This document shows, one piece after another, positions 20,000-28,323 of a stretch of DNA of 61,735 bases. The notes beneath the pieces are model-generated. The model made no database searches. It was not told the DNA's origin and saw only the letters and a list, made by a program, of their open reading frames with translations. Both the position numbers and the translations under genes were made by a program. Position 1 is the first letter of the stretch. The number at the start of each line of letters is the position of its first letter. The stretch covers positions 1-61,735 of the forward strand of contig QIAP01000063.1 of assembly GCA_003225075.1 (NCBI GenBank), given 5' to 3'. The DNA is from Acidobacteriota bacterium (lineage in GTDB: Bacteria > Acidobacteriota > Terriglobia > Terriglobales > Acidobacteriaceae).

Positions 20000-20920
20000 T
20001 TAGTTCATGATCTGGACCAAGGGAAAGCTATCACCAGTGACTAAGTCAACGGTCAGCACGTTGCCGACACCCGGGGCGTAGAATTTGTGCTCCAAAGCGC
20101 CCGGCTCCAGCCCCGTCACTTCCTTCGTGTCAAGGCAGTGATGAAATGTTCCAGCGGGAACCTTAACCGTCTGATCAAGGTTGACTACGCCGGCTGCGTC
20201 CTCGGCCGTGTTGAGCAGGAACTCCTGGCGATAGAAGTCGCCGACGTTGGGATGAGCCTTCATCACAATGCCGGGACTGGCGCCATTCACACCGCCCTGC
20301 CAGGTGCCGCCCAGGCTGGAAACCCGGCCGTTGACAAGCTCGTCGGAGTCTTCGCCGAAGTACCACACATTTCCCTCCTTGTCCTGAGCAAACCAATCGA
20401 GCGTGTCTTCGGTAAGTTCACCGTCGGTGAAAACCTGGTCGTGGACTTCAACGCAGGTGACTCCGTCAATTAACTTCGTGTTGGTAGTGACGGCGAACTC
20501 GGTCCGTATAAAACCCTGGGAGGTGGGACCTTCGTAGATGTAAGTCGTCCCCGGCTTCAGAGGCATGAAGGGATTGTCTATGTTGGTGGTGAAGTTGGCG
20601 GGATCGATTGTGGGATCGTAAGGCCTGCCGCCCAACTTTTGACATACTTGGTTACGCGAAGTGAATTGATCCTGGCAGGTGGTCATGGCGGACTGCAAAT
20701 CCGATTTCGCCCTTTGGATGCATGCCTGTCGGCTTTGTGACTCGGAAATGTTGGCGCACATTCCGACAGCGGTCCAATAGTCACCCTGGGCCCCTTTTGT
20801 GCAGGAGTTCAAACCATCTTGTGAGGTTAATTGGCAGACGTTGGCGGTTCCGGCTACGGCTGTTGCGGCGGTAAGGACCATCGCAAACAGCGCAGGTTTC
20901 AAATGAGAATAACGGTTCAT
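20000..20920 (-). CDS. Secreted hypothetical protein with Cys-rich N-terminus
   Basis: A 306-residue exported protein. ATG 20920 is chosen because GAGGAGG lies upstream and a signal peptide (PALFAMVLTAATAVAGTAN) follows; the frame is open further upstream without support. Residues about 30-100 hold six cysteines (VCQLTSQDGLNSC, CANISESQSRQACIQR, TTCQDQF, QVC). The C-terminal 200 residues start with FTTNIDNPFMPLKPGTTYIY and include VEVHDQVFTDGELTEDTLDW, YFGEDSDELV and FYAPGVGNVLTVDL. This resembles uncharacterised secreted proteins widespread in soil bacteria. No enzymatic motif is evident. Confidence 0.6.
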   Translation of the reverse strand: MNRYSHLKPALFAMVLTAATAVAGTANVCQLTSQDGLNSCTKGAQGDYWTAVGMCANISESQSRQACIQRAKSDLQSAMTTCQDQFTSRNQVCQKLGGRPYDPTIDPANFTTNIDNPFMPLKPGTTYIYEGPTSQGFIRTEFAVTTNTKLIDGVTCVEVHDQVFTDGELTEDTLDWFAQDKEGNVWYFGEDSDELVNGRVSSLGGTWQGGVNGASPGIVMKAHPNVGDFYRQEFLLNTAEDAAGVVNLDQTVKVPAGTFHHCLDTKEVTGLEPGALEHKFYAPGVGNVLTVDLVTGDSFPLVQIMN

Positions 20921-21182
20921 CGGGTCGTGCCTCCTCGCCTTGCGGCTTTGGATTCGATCATCGCGAAGTGGCTGTTTCGCGCGGCATCCTAGCACTCGGA
21001 ACATGAACAGAGAATGAACACCGTCTCTGCGATCACTTCCGCGTTGCTCTTCGGCGGTTTACCGTGAGACCGTAAGACGGCAGCGAAGAATTCGCTTGGT
21101 GCTGCCAATTCTCTTGTATCATTTCACTATCCTCGCATTCCCGTAGACCGGGTGTTCACAACCGATTCGTCAGGATAAATCT

Positions 21183-22647
21183 ATGCGTCCTCTTACGCTT
21201 TGGATTATTGTTCTCGCTTTCCCCTGGAACTGTGCTTGGGGTCAGACTCTGACTCTCCGGCCGGAACGACCTGCACCGGCAAGCAGCATTGCAAGTCCCT
21301 CCCAACCCGCGCCGACTCTGATTCCCCTCAGCGTGCCTAACCGGTACGCCCTTGAAGGTGGACCTCGATCAGGAGGTGCGCGTACAAAAAGTCGGCCAAC
21401 CAGTCCATGGAAAAATAGTCGAGCCGGTGTATGCGTTCGACAAGCTAGTGGTTCCGGCTGGGACTGAAGTGGTTGGCAAAATCTCAGCCATTGATCGGGT
21501 GCCAAAGACACGGCGCACCCTGGCGGCCATGAATGGGGAATTCTCGCCTTCCCGGCAAGTGCATATCGACTTCAGTGAACTGGTAATGCCCGATGGCCGG
21601 CATTTGCCGCTACAGACGGACGTTAGCCCAGGATCCGGCGGAATTTTGCAGTTCGTGCCTGCCAACGAAAAGGAAAAACAGAGTAAGAAAGACGAAGCCA
21701 GAAACGCTGCATCGCGAAAGATCGGCGAAGCCAAGAAGGAAGTGAGGCGGCAGTGGGATGCTGTCAAGAAGCAACTTCACGAGCCTGGGAAGATGCACCG
21801 GCTGCAGCGGCTCGCGGTCGCACAACTCCCATACCATCCGCAATACATGGATGCGGGGACCAGCTTTAACGCGGACCTGCGACGCCCGCTGGATTTCGGA
21901 ACCGAGCCGCTTACCCCCGCGTTAGTGGAGCACATCGGGACGCCGCCGCCTTCGGGGAGCGTCGTGCACGCAGTACTCGTCACGCCACTCGGTTCCGCGA
22001 ACAGCAAGAAGGATGATCCGGTGGAAGCGGTCATCACTCGGCCGCTGGTTGCTTCCGATCGCTTGATTCTTCCCGAGGGAAGCCGGCTCAAGGGTTCCGT
22101 CCTGCAAGTGCGTCCTGCGCGCAGGCTCGGCCGAAATGGTCAGCTCCGCATTGTGTTTCACCAGGTGGTGCCGCCCAACGGGATTGAAGAAAAAGTGGAA
22201 GCCAGCCTCGAAGGAGTGCACGTCGCCAAAGGAGAGCATTTGAAGCTCGATTCCGAGGGTGGCGCACAAGTCATCGCGCCTAAAACCCGTTATCTGACGA
22301 CTGCGATTTCCGTCATGTTGGCCACTTCCTCCATCGGCGATGGTCACGAGCATGATAGTGACGGAGGTCTGGGCCACAGCGGCGGGGGCGATGTGGGCAG
22401 TGGCGCCGCGAATGGCGCATCCGGATTCCGGTTTGTAGGCACAATCGTGGGAGCGTTCGCCCACTCCCGGGTCGTAGCGTCGGGATTTGGATTCTATGGA
22501 GCCGCCATGTCGGTGTATTCCCACTTTCTCGCCCGCGGCCGTGATGTGGTTTATCCGAAGGACATGTCGATGATGATTGGGCTAGGGGCGAGGGAGAAGC
22601 CCGCGGCTGGAGTGGAGCCGACCACAAATTCTGGCGGTAGAAAATAA
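21183..22647 (+). pseudogene. Large secreted protein of unknown function, one-base frameshift
   Basis: ATG 21183 (AGGA upstream) starts a signal peptide (LWIIVLAFPWNCAWG) and runs to SVPNRYALEGG in one frame. From about 21345 the other frame continues as LKVDLDQEVRVQKVGQPVHG to the stop at 22647. Removing one A of the AA at 21340-21341 gives VPTGTPLKVDLDQEV and a 487-residue protein. The body has repeated strands with PAGTEVVGKI and PEGSRLKGSVLQVRPARR, like TrbI/VirB10-type or conjugation-like beta folds, plus a charged segment (EKEKQSKKDEARN). A Gly-rich stretch and a final hydrophobic region follow. Function unknown. A sequencing error and a real lesion cannot be told apart here. Confidence 0.6.
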
Positions 22648-22848
22648 GGCGGACAAGTAGACAGATCGCCCAAACGCAAAATCCTTCCTTTTGAGGCCCC
22701 AGATTCTACCGGCCCATTCCATCATTGCGGCTTCCGTCCAGGGCCGGTCAAATTCTTCCCTAGGGTCACACACTTCCGTCATGTGAGTCTGTGGTTTAGC
22801 GCATTTAACATGAGGGGGCATTCCCCGTAGAGGAATCCGGGGGGAGGT

Positions 22849-23532
22849 ATGCCCGTGAAGGTCGTGAAGATCTATCGCATTGCGCGCTGGACTGTTCTGG
22901 TGCTGTCAGTATTATCTGTATTTTTGCTGTTCAAGAAACCGCAGCCGGTGGCGGTGCCGCAGCCGGCCGCGGCAGCAGCGATCAATGCGCAATCGTTCGA
23001 GAGCAAGCTGGAGCAGTTGGAGCAGCCCAGGAAGCAAGGTCAGAGCGAAGCTGAAATACATCTGAATGCCGACGAAGTGAATGCAGCGGTGGCACAGGCG
23101 GCGAACGCGATTCCGGCCGCGGTCAGCCAGGCGCCGAATGGTTACGCGCCGAGTGGTCAGGGGCCGTCAAGCGCGGCGGGAGCACCAGCGGGACAACTTC
23201 CATCCACAATTTCAGACTTTGCTGCCGGCGGAACGCCCACGGTGAAAGACTACCAGCTCAACTTTGAAGGCGACATTGTGCGCGGGCAATTCCTTACTGA
23301 AATCGCGGGGAAGAATGTTTACGTGACGCTGGCTGGCCACCTGGGGACGAAGGATGGCTATGCCACCTTTGATCCCACGGAATTTAAAGTTGGGGACATG
23401 AATGTGCCAGTGGCGCTGGTGAATGATGCTTTGCAGAAAAAGCTTGCCGAGCAGCGTGACCGGTTAAAGCTGCCGGAGTTCGTCGGGGACATGAAAGTGG
23501 AGAACGGCGAACTGGTGATGAAACAGAAGTAA
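22849..23532 (+). CDS. Membrane-anchored hypothetical protein
   Basis: A 227-residue protein with a very strong GGGGGGAGG site. One N-terminal membrane helix (WTVLVLSVLSVFLLF) anchors an exported part. Residues about 30-125 are Ala/Pro/Gln-rich and probably disordered. The C-terminal 100 residues are a compact beta-rich domain (VKDYQLNFEGDIVRGQFLTE, VTLAGHLGTKDGYATFDPTE). The final helix carries KLAEQRDRLKLPEFVGDMKV. The linker-plus-domain plan suggests a periplasmic anchored module. No family is recognised. Confidence 0.6.
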   Translation: MPVKVVKIYRIARWTVLVLSVLSVFLLFKKPQPVAVPQPAAAAAINAQSFESKLEQLEQPRKQGQSEAEIHLNADEVNAAVAQAANAIPAAVSQAPNGYAPSGQGPSSAAGAPAGQLPSTISDFAAGGTPTVKDYQLNFEGDIVRGQFLTEIAGKNVYVTLAGHLGTKDGYATFDPTEFKVGDMNVPVALVNDALQKKLAEQRDRLKLPEFVGDMKVENGELVMKQK

Positions 23533-23554
23533 GGGATTTCAGTCAAGAAGATCA

Positions 23555-23579
23555 GGCCCGGCAGGAAACAAACCGGGCC
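23555..23579. terminator. Hairpin between convergent genes
   Basis: GGCCCGG (23555-23561) and CCGGGCC (23573-23579) form a perfect 7-bp stem with an 11-nt A-rich loop. It lies between two convergent genes and could end both transcripts; there is no clear T tract. Confidence 0.45.
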
Positions 23580-23611
23580 CACCAAACACATCAGGATTTA
23601 CTCCATCCGCA

Positions 23612-24046
23612 CTATTTCAGGGTAACCTCGCGCAAAATCATCGTGGTGAGGATTTCACGCATCTCGACGCGTTTCTCGCCAACTTGCAGAGCGGCTTGTT
23701 TGGAGCCGAATATTTTGTCTCGTATCGCCTCTGCCTTCGCCGTTAAGCCATCCAGGGCTGCGAAGTTCTTGTATTGAACAGCCAGGGCCATGTCCCAATC
23801 TTGCGGGTCATGCTGCGTGGTGTTCAAGAATACCTTGTAATCCTGGATCAGGCCCTGGCGCTTTTGTTCGTCGAGAAGAGGTTTGCTTCTCTCGCGAAGG
23901 CTGGTTAAATAAGCGTCCTGTTGGTTGGGTTTGGTGCGAATCAGTGTGACCTGCCACACTGGGCCCTCGGTGTAGTGTTCCTGCGCGAACGCTTGTAGCG
24001 CGAAGAATACGATCAGTCCCAGGGCTGAGATTGTGTACTTTTTCAT
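23612..24046 (-). CDS. Small secreted hypothetical protein
   Basis: A 144-residue exported protein with GAGGAGG upstream. The signal peptide is ISALGLIVFFALQAFAQ. The mature part (WQVTLIRTKPNQQDAYLTSL, GLIQDYKVFLNTTQHDPQDW, MALAVQYKNFAALDGLTAKA) has the alternating strand/helix pattern of dimeric alpha/beta-barrel proteins. This fold covers many small periplasmic proteins of unknown role. No catalytic motif is visible. Confidence 0.6.
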   Translation of the reverse strand: MKKYTISALGLIVFFALQAFAQEHYTEGPVWQVTLIRTKPNQQDAYLTSLRERSKPLLDEQKRQGLIQDYKVFLNTTQHDPQDWDMALAVQYKNFAALDGLTAKAEAIRDKIFGSKQAALQVGEKRVEMREILTTMILREVTLK

Positions 24047-24128
24047 GGAAGCCTCCTCGGCTTTGTTGAGGCCACATCATACGCTGTGCTGTGGAGCCGT
24101 CAACCGCGGCCGCTCGAAAGGGAGAGCA

Positions 24129-24158
24129 GGGGCGGGGACGCCCCGCGCCTACATTGTG
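24129..24158 (-). repeat. REP-like palindrome, intergenic copy
   Basis: Read on the minus strand it starts CACAATGTAGGCGCGGGG and continues CGTCCCCGCCCC. It matches the copy at 54281 over the AATGTAGGCGCGGG part and the palindromic arm. A third relative lies inside purL at 12571. Confidence 0.6.
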
Positions 24159-24211
24159 CCCTCGAGCCACGCAGGCCTTGCCTTAATTGCATTCTCACTT
24201 CTTCCTTTGCC

Positions 24212-25702
24212 CTACTGTCCCGGAGTTCCTTCGAACAGGGGCCATAGCTGATCGGCGGTGGCGCGGTAAATGACGAAGGCGCTGCCCGACTCGTAAGTCT
24301 TGCGGAAGAGCAGTTCGCCGCGACCGTCACCATCGGCGTCGACTGCGTCAATCAACTCCATGCGTGGAATGGCGTCCAGATGGCGAGTGTCAGTGACATT
24401 CGAAAACAGTTTGTGGAGTTCGCCGTTGATATCGTAGCGCCCCGCTAAGGTGACGAAGTACTGGAGGTCGGACGCAGTCGCCTCGATGGGATGCGGGGGG
24501 AGACGGGCGCCGGAAGGCGCTTTCGCGCTGGCCGCTTTTTCGATCACGGCTTTCGCGGTTAAAACCAGAATGGGCTCATTGCTATTGGCGAGGTCGAAAA
24601 CGCGGAACTGAATGTCGTCAAATTTAGGCTGTGCTTTTTGCGCAGTTCCGGATTTGCGTTGGGAAGCAGCAACGGACATCCCCGGTTCGCTGTTAATGAC
24701 GCCAAGTGCTGCGGCGCGATTACGGACTTCCACGGCAGCGACAGCCAGCATTCTCTTACGAAAATCCTGCTGCTGTTGTGGAGAGGCATCGTAGCTGTAG
24801 GGTCGCGGGTCAGGACCGTCGGCATCGGAAATGGCGGGCAGCCTTTGCACCGGCCCAGTCTGAGTTGAGTCTTTCGGTGAGGGGCGAGCGGCGGACGAAG
24901 CTTTGGAAGTGAGGGGAGGTTCCGGCACGGTCGACTGGGCGGTCTTACTCATGGCGGAGCCGCTCATGGTGGACCCGGGCGGAATGCCGCGTCTCAAGAC
25001 AGGATGGTCTTTATCATCCTGACCCGCCTTCTGGTCTTGGCCCTGGGCTTGGTCTTGAGCTAAATCTTTATTCGGCGCGGCGGATTTTTGTGGGGCGTTG
25101 CCGGCGGCGGGAGGTGGCGTGTTGGTTTTAGTGTCCGAGGCGGACGGAGTTGTAGGCGCTTGCGGGGAAGATTGCGATTGGGTACCGGAAGGTTTCGTTT
25201 CGGTGGAGTTACTGTCCGCTGGGGGCTTGGGCGGACTGGGATGCCGCAAGACTGGTGGACCCTCGTCCTTTTCCATCACCGGGGCGGATTCCGCCTGGTG
25301 CGCAGTTTTCGCCGGGGCCGTGCCGGCGGCTTGCCAGGTGCCCTCGGCAATCCATGAATTTTCTAACTGGCGTGCGCCTCCCGCGGTGAATAGCCCCTGA
25401 GAAACTCCTGTACGAAATGCCTCGTAGACGGTGCCGGAATAGAGCGCCATGGGCACGGGCGAAGCCTTGTAGGCCGCGGCGTCGTAGAACTTGCCATTGA
25501 TGATAATTGCAATTGGAATCAAATGAGCTTTGCCGTTTGCTGCCAGTTCCAGCAGGCCAGTCGCGCGCGGGCCTTTGCTGACTTGAGGTCGATGGCCGTA
25601 TTGGGCATGGACACTCGCCAGCCCAAGGAGCAGAACCGCCGTCCAGATGACGATTCGGCGGGAGGTGCGGTATAACGATGGGTGAGAGGCGAATATCCCC
25701 AT
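24212..25702 (-). CDS. Large secreted hypothetical protein with Pro/Ser-rich linker
   Basis: A 496-residue exported protein. ATG 25702 gives a signal peptide (IVIWTAVLLLGLASVHAQ) and is preferred over upstream starts, which would run antisense through the peroxiredoxin. The N-terminal domain contains IPIAIIINGKFYDAAAYKAS and ALYSGTVYEAFRTG. Residues about 150-290 are a Pro/Ser/Thr/Gln-rich linker including DLAQDQAQGQDQKAGQDDKD. The C-terminal domain has FRVFDLANSNEPILVLTAKA, LQYFVTLAGRYDINGELHKL and a Ca-binding-like DAVDADGDGRGELLF stretch. Function unknown. Its start codon overlaps that of the divergent selenoperoxiredoxin within a CATG. Confidence 0.65.
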   Translation of the reverse strand: MGIFASHPSLYRTSRRIVIWTAVLLLGLASVHAQYGHRPQVSKGPRATGLLELAANGKAHLIPIAIIINGKFYDAAAYKASPVPMALYSGTVYEAFRTGVSQGLFTAGGARQLENSWIAEGTWQAAGTAPAKTAHQAESAPVMEKDEGPPVLRHPSPPKPPADSNSTETKPSGTQSQSSPQAPTTPSASDTKTNTPPPAAGNAPQKSAAPNKDLAQDQAQGQDQKAGQDDKDHPVLRRGIPPGSTMSGSAMSKTAQSTVPEPPLTSKASSAARPSPKDSTQTGPVQRLPAISDADGPDPRPYSYDASPQQQQDFRKRMLAVAAVEVRNRAAALGVINSEPGMSVAASQRKSGTAQKAQPKFDDIQFRVFDLANSNEPILVLTAKAVIEKAASAKAPSGARLPPHPIEATASDLQYFVTLAGRYDINGELHKLFSNVTDTRHLDAIPRMELIDAVDADGDGRGELLFRKTYESGSAFVIYRATADQLWPLFEGTPGQ

Positions 25703-26162
25703 GGATACTAATGATAAAGCTCCTGAGTTCAGTTTGCCGGACGAGAACGGGAAAAACGTCGCGTTGAAGGACTTTCGCGGCAAGACGGTGGTGCTGTTCT
25801 TCTTTCCCAAAGCCGATACTCCCGGTTGAACCATTGAAGCGAGCGGGTTCCGCGACGCAAACAAGAAACTCCAAAGTGCCGGGGCAGTGATTCTGGGAAT
25901 TTCGGCAGACTCGCCGAAGACGCAGAAGAAATTTCAGGATAAGTATCAGCTGCCTTACACCTTACTGTCGGATGAAGACAAGAAGGTCTGCCAGGCCTTC
26001 GGTGTGATCAAAGACAAAAATATGTATGGCAAGATAGTGAAGGGGATCGCCCGCACGACGTTTGTGATTGGGCCGGAGGGAAAAATCGCGCACGTATTCC
26101 ACAACGTGAAAGCCGATGGTCATGCGGAGGAAGTGTTGGAATATTTGAAGGGCGCGGCTTGA
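25701..26162 (+). CDS. Selenocysteine-containing peroxiredoxin (BCP/PrxQ type), in-frame UGA
   Basis: A thioredoxin-fold peroxidase of 153 residues counting selenocysteine. From ATG 25701 (GAGAGG 11 nt upstream) it reads MDTNDKAPEFSLPDENGKNV, then LFFFPKADTPG. An in-frame TGA (25827-25829, codon 43) follows, then TIEASGFRDANKKL and ISADSPKTQKKFQDKYQLPY to the stop at 26162. The UGA is exactly at the peroxidatic Cys of the PxxxTPGCT motif, giving TPG-U-T. The usual second Cys five residues later is Ser (EASGF), so it is probably a 1-Sec enzyme; the only cysteine is in KKVCQAFGV. A SECIS-like hairpin follows the UGA, and selA and selB are in the same window. A conventional call would start only at GTG 25887 and lose the active site. 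Confidence 0.88.
25839..25858 (+). promoter_or_regulatory. Bacterial SECIS-like hairpin of the peroxiredoxin gene
   Basis: Upper stem GCGG/CCGC (25843-25846 with 25850-25853) closes the three-base loop GUU (25847-25849). Beyond a bulge (A versus GA) a lower stem GCG/CGC continues. The loop starts 18 nt after the UGA. The stem is shorter than in the AhpD-like gene but the G-U loop start and spacing are the same kind. Confidence 0.65.
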
Positions 26163-26173
26163 TGAAAATGTTA

Positions 26174-26194
26174 GGGCGGGTTTATGGCCCGCCC
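26174..26194. terminator. Hairpin between convergent genes
   Basis: GGGCGGG (26174-26180) pairs with CCCGCCC (26188-26194) around a 7-nt loop, 12 bp after the peroxiredoxin stop and before the convergent gene at 26230. It may act as a bidirectional terminator. Confidence 0.5.
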
Positions 26195-26229
26195 ATGTCC
26201 GATTGCCGGAAATCAGAAGTAAAGCTAAG

Positions 26230-26796
26230 TTACTTCACTGACGCGTTAGCCGTGGTCGTGAAAGTCATTGCGGTTTCGGCGTGAACAACCGCTTCTTCCT
26301 TGCCGGTGGCTGCAGCTAGACCAGTACCGGCAGCTCCACCTGCGGCCGCCCCGATGAGAGCTCCCTTGCCCCCGCCGAAGACGCCGCCGAGGATGGCGCC
26401 AGCAGCGGCACCACCGCCGATCTTAGTCGCATTACTCTTCATGTGGCCTTTGCCCTTGGCGTGAAAACCACTGGTTGAGATGGGAACCATTTTGCCGCCG
26501 ACTTCGACGGACGCTAGACGCAGCGTAAGCTCTCCCGGCGCGTGCAACCGTCCGCTAGGCTTCACGTAGGTTACTTTGCCTTTGACCGGAGCGCCGGCCT
26601 TTGCGAGAGTCGCGCCGTCGACGACCAGGTCCCTGGTCAGGTTGGCGCCAAAGCGATCGCCAGTGCGTGCCGTAGCCGAATTGACTTGCGAGTCGATACG
26701 GACGGTGAGTCTGGTTCCGGCGGGAATGGTTTGCGCCGCCGCGACCAGCGTGAGCGCAAGAACCGCTATTGAGATTTTGAGTGCTCTACCCTGCAT
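26230..26796 (-). CDS. Secreted glycine-zipper protein, downstream copy with its own start
   Basis: ATG 26796 is preceded by AAGGAG five to six bases upstream and followed by its own signal peptide ([15 protein letters not shown]), so this 188-residue protein is probably made independently. [40 protein letters not shown] and the Gly-rich [20 protein letters not shown] mirror the upstream copy. It lies in frame with, and inside, the read-through product of that copy. Role unknown. Confidence 0.7.
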   Translation of the reverse strand: MQGRALKISIAVLALTLVAAAQTIPAGTRLTVRIDSQVNSATARTGDRFGANLTRDLVVDGATLAKAGAPVKGKVTYVKPSGRLHAPGELTLRLASVEVGGKMVPISTSGFHAKGKGHMKSNATKIGGGAAAGAILGGVFGGGKGALIGAAAGGAAGTGLAAATGKEEAVVHAETAMTFTTTANASVK

Positions 26797-27507
26797 GCTT
26801 TCTCCTTTTCCTTTTGAGAGATGCGGAAAGAACAGAGTAGCGTCTCTTTGAGATTTGTGAAGAAACCGGAGTGCCGAGACTTTGGTGTAACGGCGTTTAC
26901 GAACCAAGCGCGCCGTCGCAAGTACCCTCGACCTGGGCGAGCAGGATAATCCTGATGAACCAGTAGTGGTGAAGGTGATTACCTTCTCCGCCGGAATGAC
27001 GACTTCCTGCTTGCCAGTGTAAGCAGCTACTCCGGTGCCCGCCCCGGCTCCGGCTACAGTCCCGATGGCCGCGCCTTTACCGCCACCGGCGAGCGCGCCG
27101 ATTACGGCACCAGCCGCGGCGCCACCGCCAATTTTCTCTGCGTTGCTCTTAGTGTGACTCTTGCCCTTGACGTGGTATGAGCTACTGGATATCGGAACGG
27201 CATGGCCGTTGACGTCTACGGAAGTCAGACGAAGCGAAAGCTCTCCGGGGACGTGAAGGCGGCCACTGGACTTGGCTAGCGTAACTTTGCCATGTACCGG
27301 CGCGCCAGCTTTGGCGATGGTCTGGCCGTTGGCGACGACGTCGCGCGCCAGGACGGCATCGAAATTTTGGCCAGTCTTAGCAGTTGCAGAGCTGATCTCG
27401 GAACCCATGCGAACGGTGACGGGGGTTCCGGCAGGAATGGTTTGCGCTGCGGCAGCGAGTGCGAGTGATAGAAGCAACGTAGTAGATTTCAGAATTCGCC
27501 CCAGCAT
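26230..27507 (-). CDS. Tandem-duplicated secreted glycine-zipper protein, upstream copy reading through into the second
   Basis: The upstream copy starts at ATG 27507 with AAAGGAG six bases ahead. It has a signal peptide ([14 protein letters not shown]) and [20 protein letters not shown], then a beta-rich part, a glycine-zipper-like stretch starting [20 protein letters not shown], and [11 protein letters not shown]. No stop follows. The frame stays open through former spacer sequence ([16 protein letters not shown]) into the second paralogue, giving 425 residues with an internal signal-like segment. The second copy ends normally ([11 protein letters not shown] then stop). The two halves are clearly homologous over about 185 residues. 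Stop loss after a tandem duplication is the simplest reading. Function unknown; a surface or outer-membrane-associated role is only a guess. Confidence 0.6.
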   Translation of the reverse strand: MLGRILKSTTLLLSLALAAAAQTIPAGTPVTVRMGSEISSATAKTGQNFDAVLARDVVANGQTIAKAGAPVHGKVTLAKSSGRLHVPGELSLRLTSVDVNGHAVPISSSSYHVKGKSHTKSNAEKIGGGAAAGAVIGALAGGGKGAAIGTVAGAGAGTGVAAYTGKQEVVIPAEKVITFTTTGSSGLSCSPRSRVLATARLVRKRRYTKVSALRFLHKSQRDATLFFPHLSKGKGESMQGRALKISIAVLALTLVAAAQTIPAGTRLTVRIDSQVNSATARTGDRFGANLTRDLVVDGATLAKAGAPVKGKVTYVKPSGRLHAPGELTLRLASVEVGGKMVPISTSGFHAKGKGHMKSNATKIGGGAAAGAILGGVFGGGKGALIGAAAGGAAGTGLAAATGKEEAVVHAETAMTFTTTANASVK

Positions 27508-27653
27508 GGTCTTCTCCTTTAAGGTTGAGAATGCAAGCGCCGGATTGGAACCTATGAGAGTCTCGCGAACCGGCTGGTTGCACCCGGATTTGAGATGCGT
27601 GAGCTGGCACGGTGGATGTGCGTGCTCCCCGAATGTGCTCCATGGAAGCCATT

Positions 27654-28283
27654 ATGAAATCAGGGGTTGAAAATTCGAAGCAGATAAGGCGGGTGGGGGC
27701 CGAGTTCTTTGACCGTGATCCCAGGCGGGTATCACCCGACCTGTTGGGCAAGCTGCTGGTGCGGCGACAGGGACGGAAGCGTCTCATCGGCCGCATTGTG
27801 GAGGTGGAAGCTTATCTCGGGACAGGCGACCTAGCTGCCCATGCCGCTGCCGGCCGCACGGCGCGGAACGACGTATTGTTCGGACCTCCCGGGCACGCAT
27901 ATGTGTACTTTATTTACGGCAATCACTATTGCCTGAATATTTCCTGCCTGCGCGATGGGATGCCCGGTTGCATACTGATTCGCGCCCTGGAGCCGGTTGG
28001 AGACATTGAGGAGATGGCGCGGGCGCGCCGTGTTTCTGCGCAGAGCGCGGGGGATTTACGCAAGCTGACCAGCGGTCCCGGGCGTTTGGCGCAGGCATTT
28101 GGCATCACGCGGGAACGGGACAATGGGAAAAACCTCACGAACTCGGCGTCGGATCTCTTTGTCGCCGAGGACGGTTTTCATCCGCGGCGCGTGTCGATCA
28201 CGAAACGAGTGGGCATCACCAAAGCGGCGGAGATGCCACTGCGGTATGTCATCGCGGGGAATGAGTTCGTGTCGCACGGGTAG
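27654..28283 (+). CDS. DNA-3-methyladenine glycosylase (AAG/MPG family)
   Basis: Base-excision repair enzyme that removes alkylated purines. The 209-residue protein has FFDRDPRRVSPDLLGKLLV, the catalytic region GRIVEVEAYLGTGDLAAHAA (Glu of EAY) and VLFGPPGHAYVYFIYGNHYC with LNI after it. KLTSGPGRLAQAFGIT follows. The match to the MPG family is close along the whole length. ATG 27654 has GGAAG six bases upstream; ATG 27642 and GTG 27612 are in frame upstream. It converges with panC, 40 bp away, with a small GGCCC/GGGCC hairpin between them. Confidence 0.93.
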   Translation: MKSGVENSKQIRRVGAEFFDRDPRRVSPDLLGKLLVRRQGRKRLIGRIVEVEAYLGTGDLAAHAAAGRTARNDVLFGPPGHAYVYFIYGNHYCLNISCLRDGMPGCILIRALEPVGDIEEMARARRVSAQSAGDLRKLTSGPGRLAQAFGITRERDNGKNLTNSASDLFVAEDGFHPRRVSITKRVGITKAAEMPLRYVIAGNEFVSHG

Positions 28284-28323
28284 TGATTACACGTGGCCCC
28301 CTGCGGGCCGAAGACGCATACGC

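Noticed and set aside
20921-21004. Upstream start for the 20000-20920 secreted protein
   Set aside because: No ribosome-binding site and it would bury the signal peptide; ATG 20920 has GAGGAGG.
22313-22627. Arg/Pro-rich minus-strand frame opposite the secreted protein
   Set aside because: Composition is typical of antisense shadow frames in GC-rich DNA.
24212-25864. Longer reading of the minus-strand secreted protein, starting at 25864
   Set aside because: The first 54 residues are antisense to the peroxiredoxin, and the signal peptide begins at ATG 25702.
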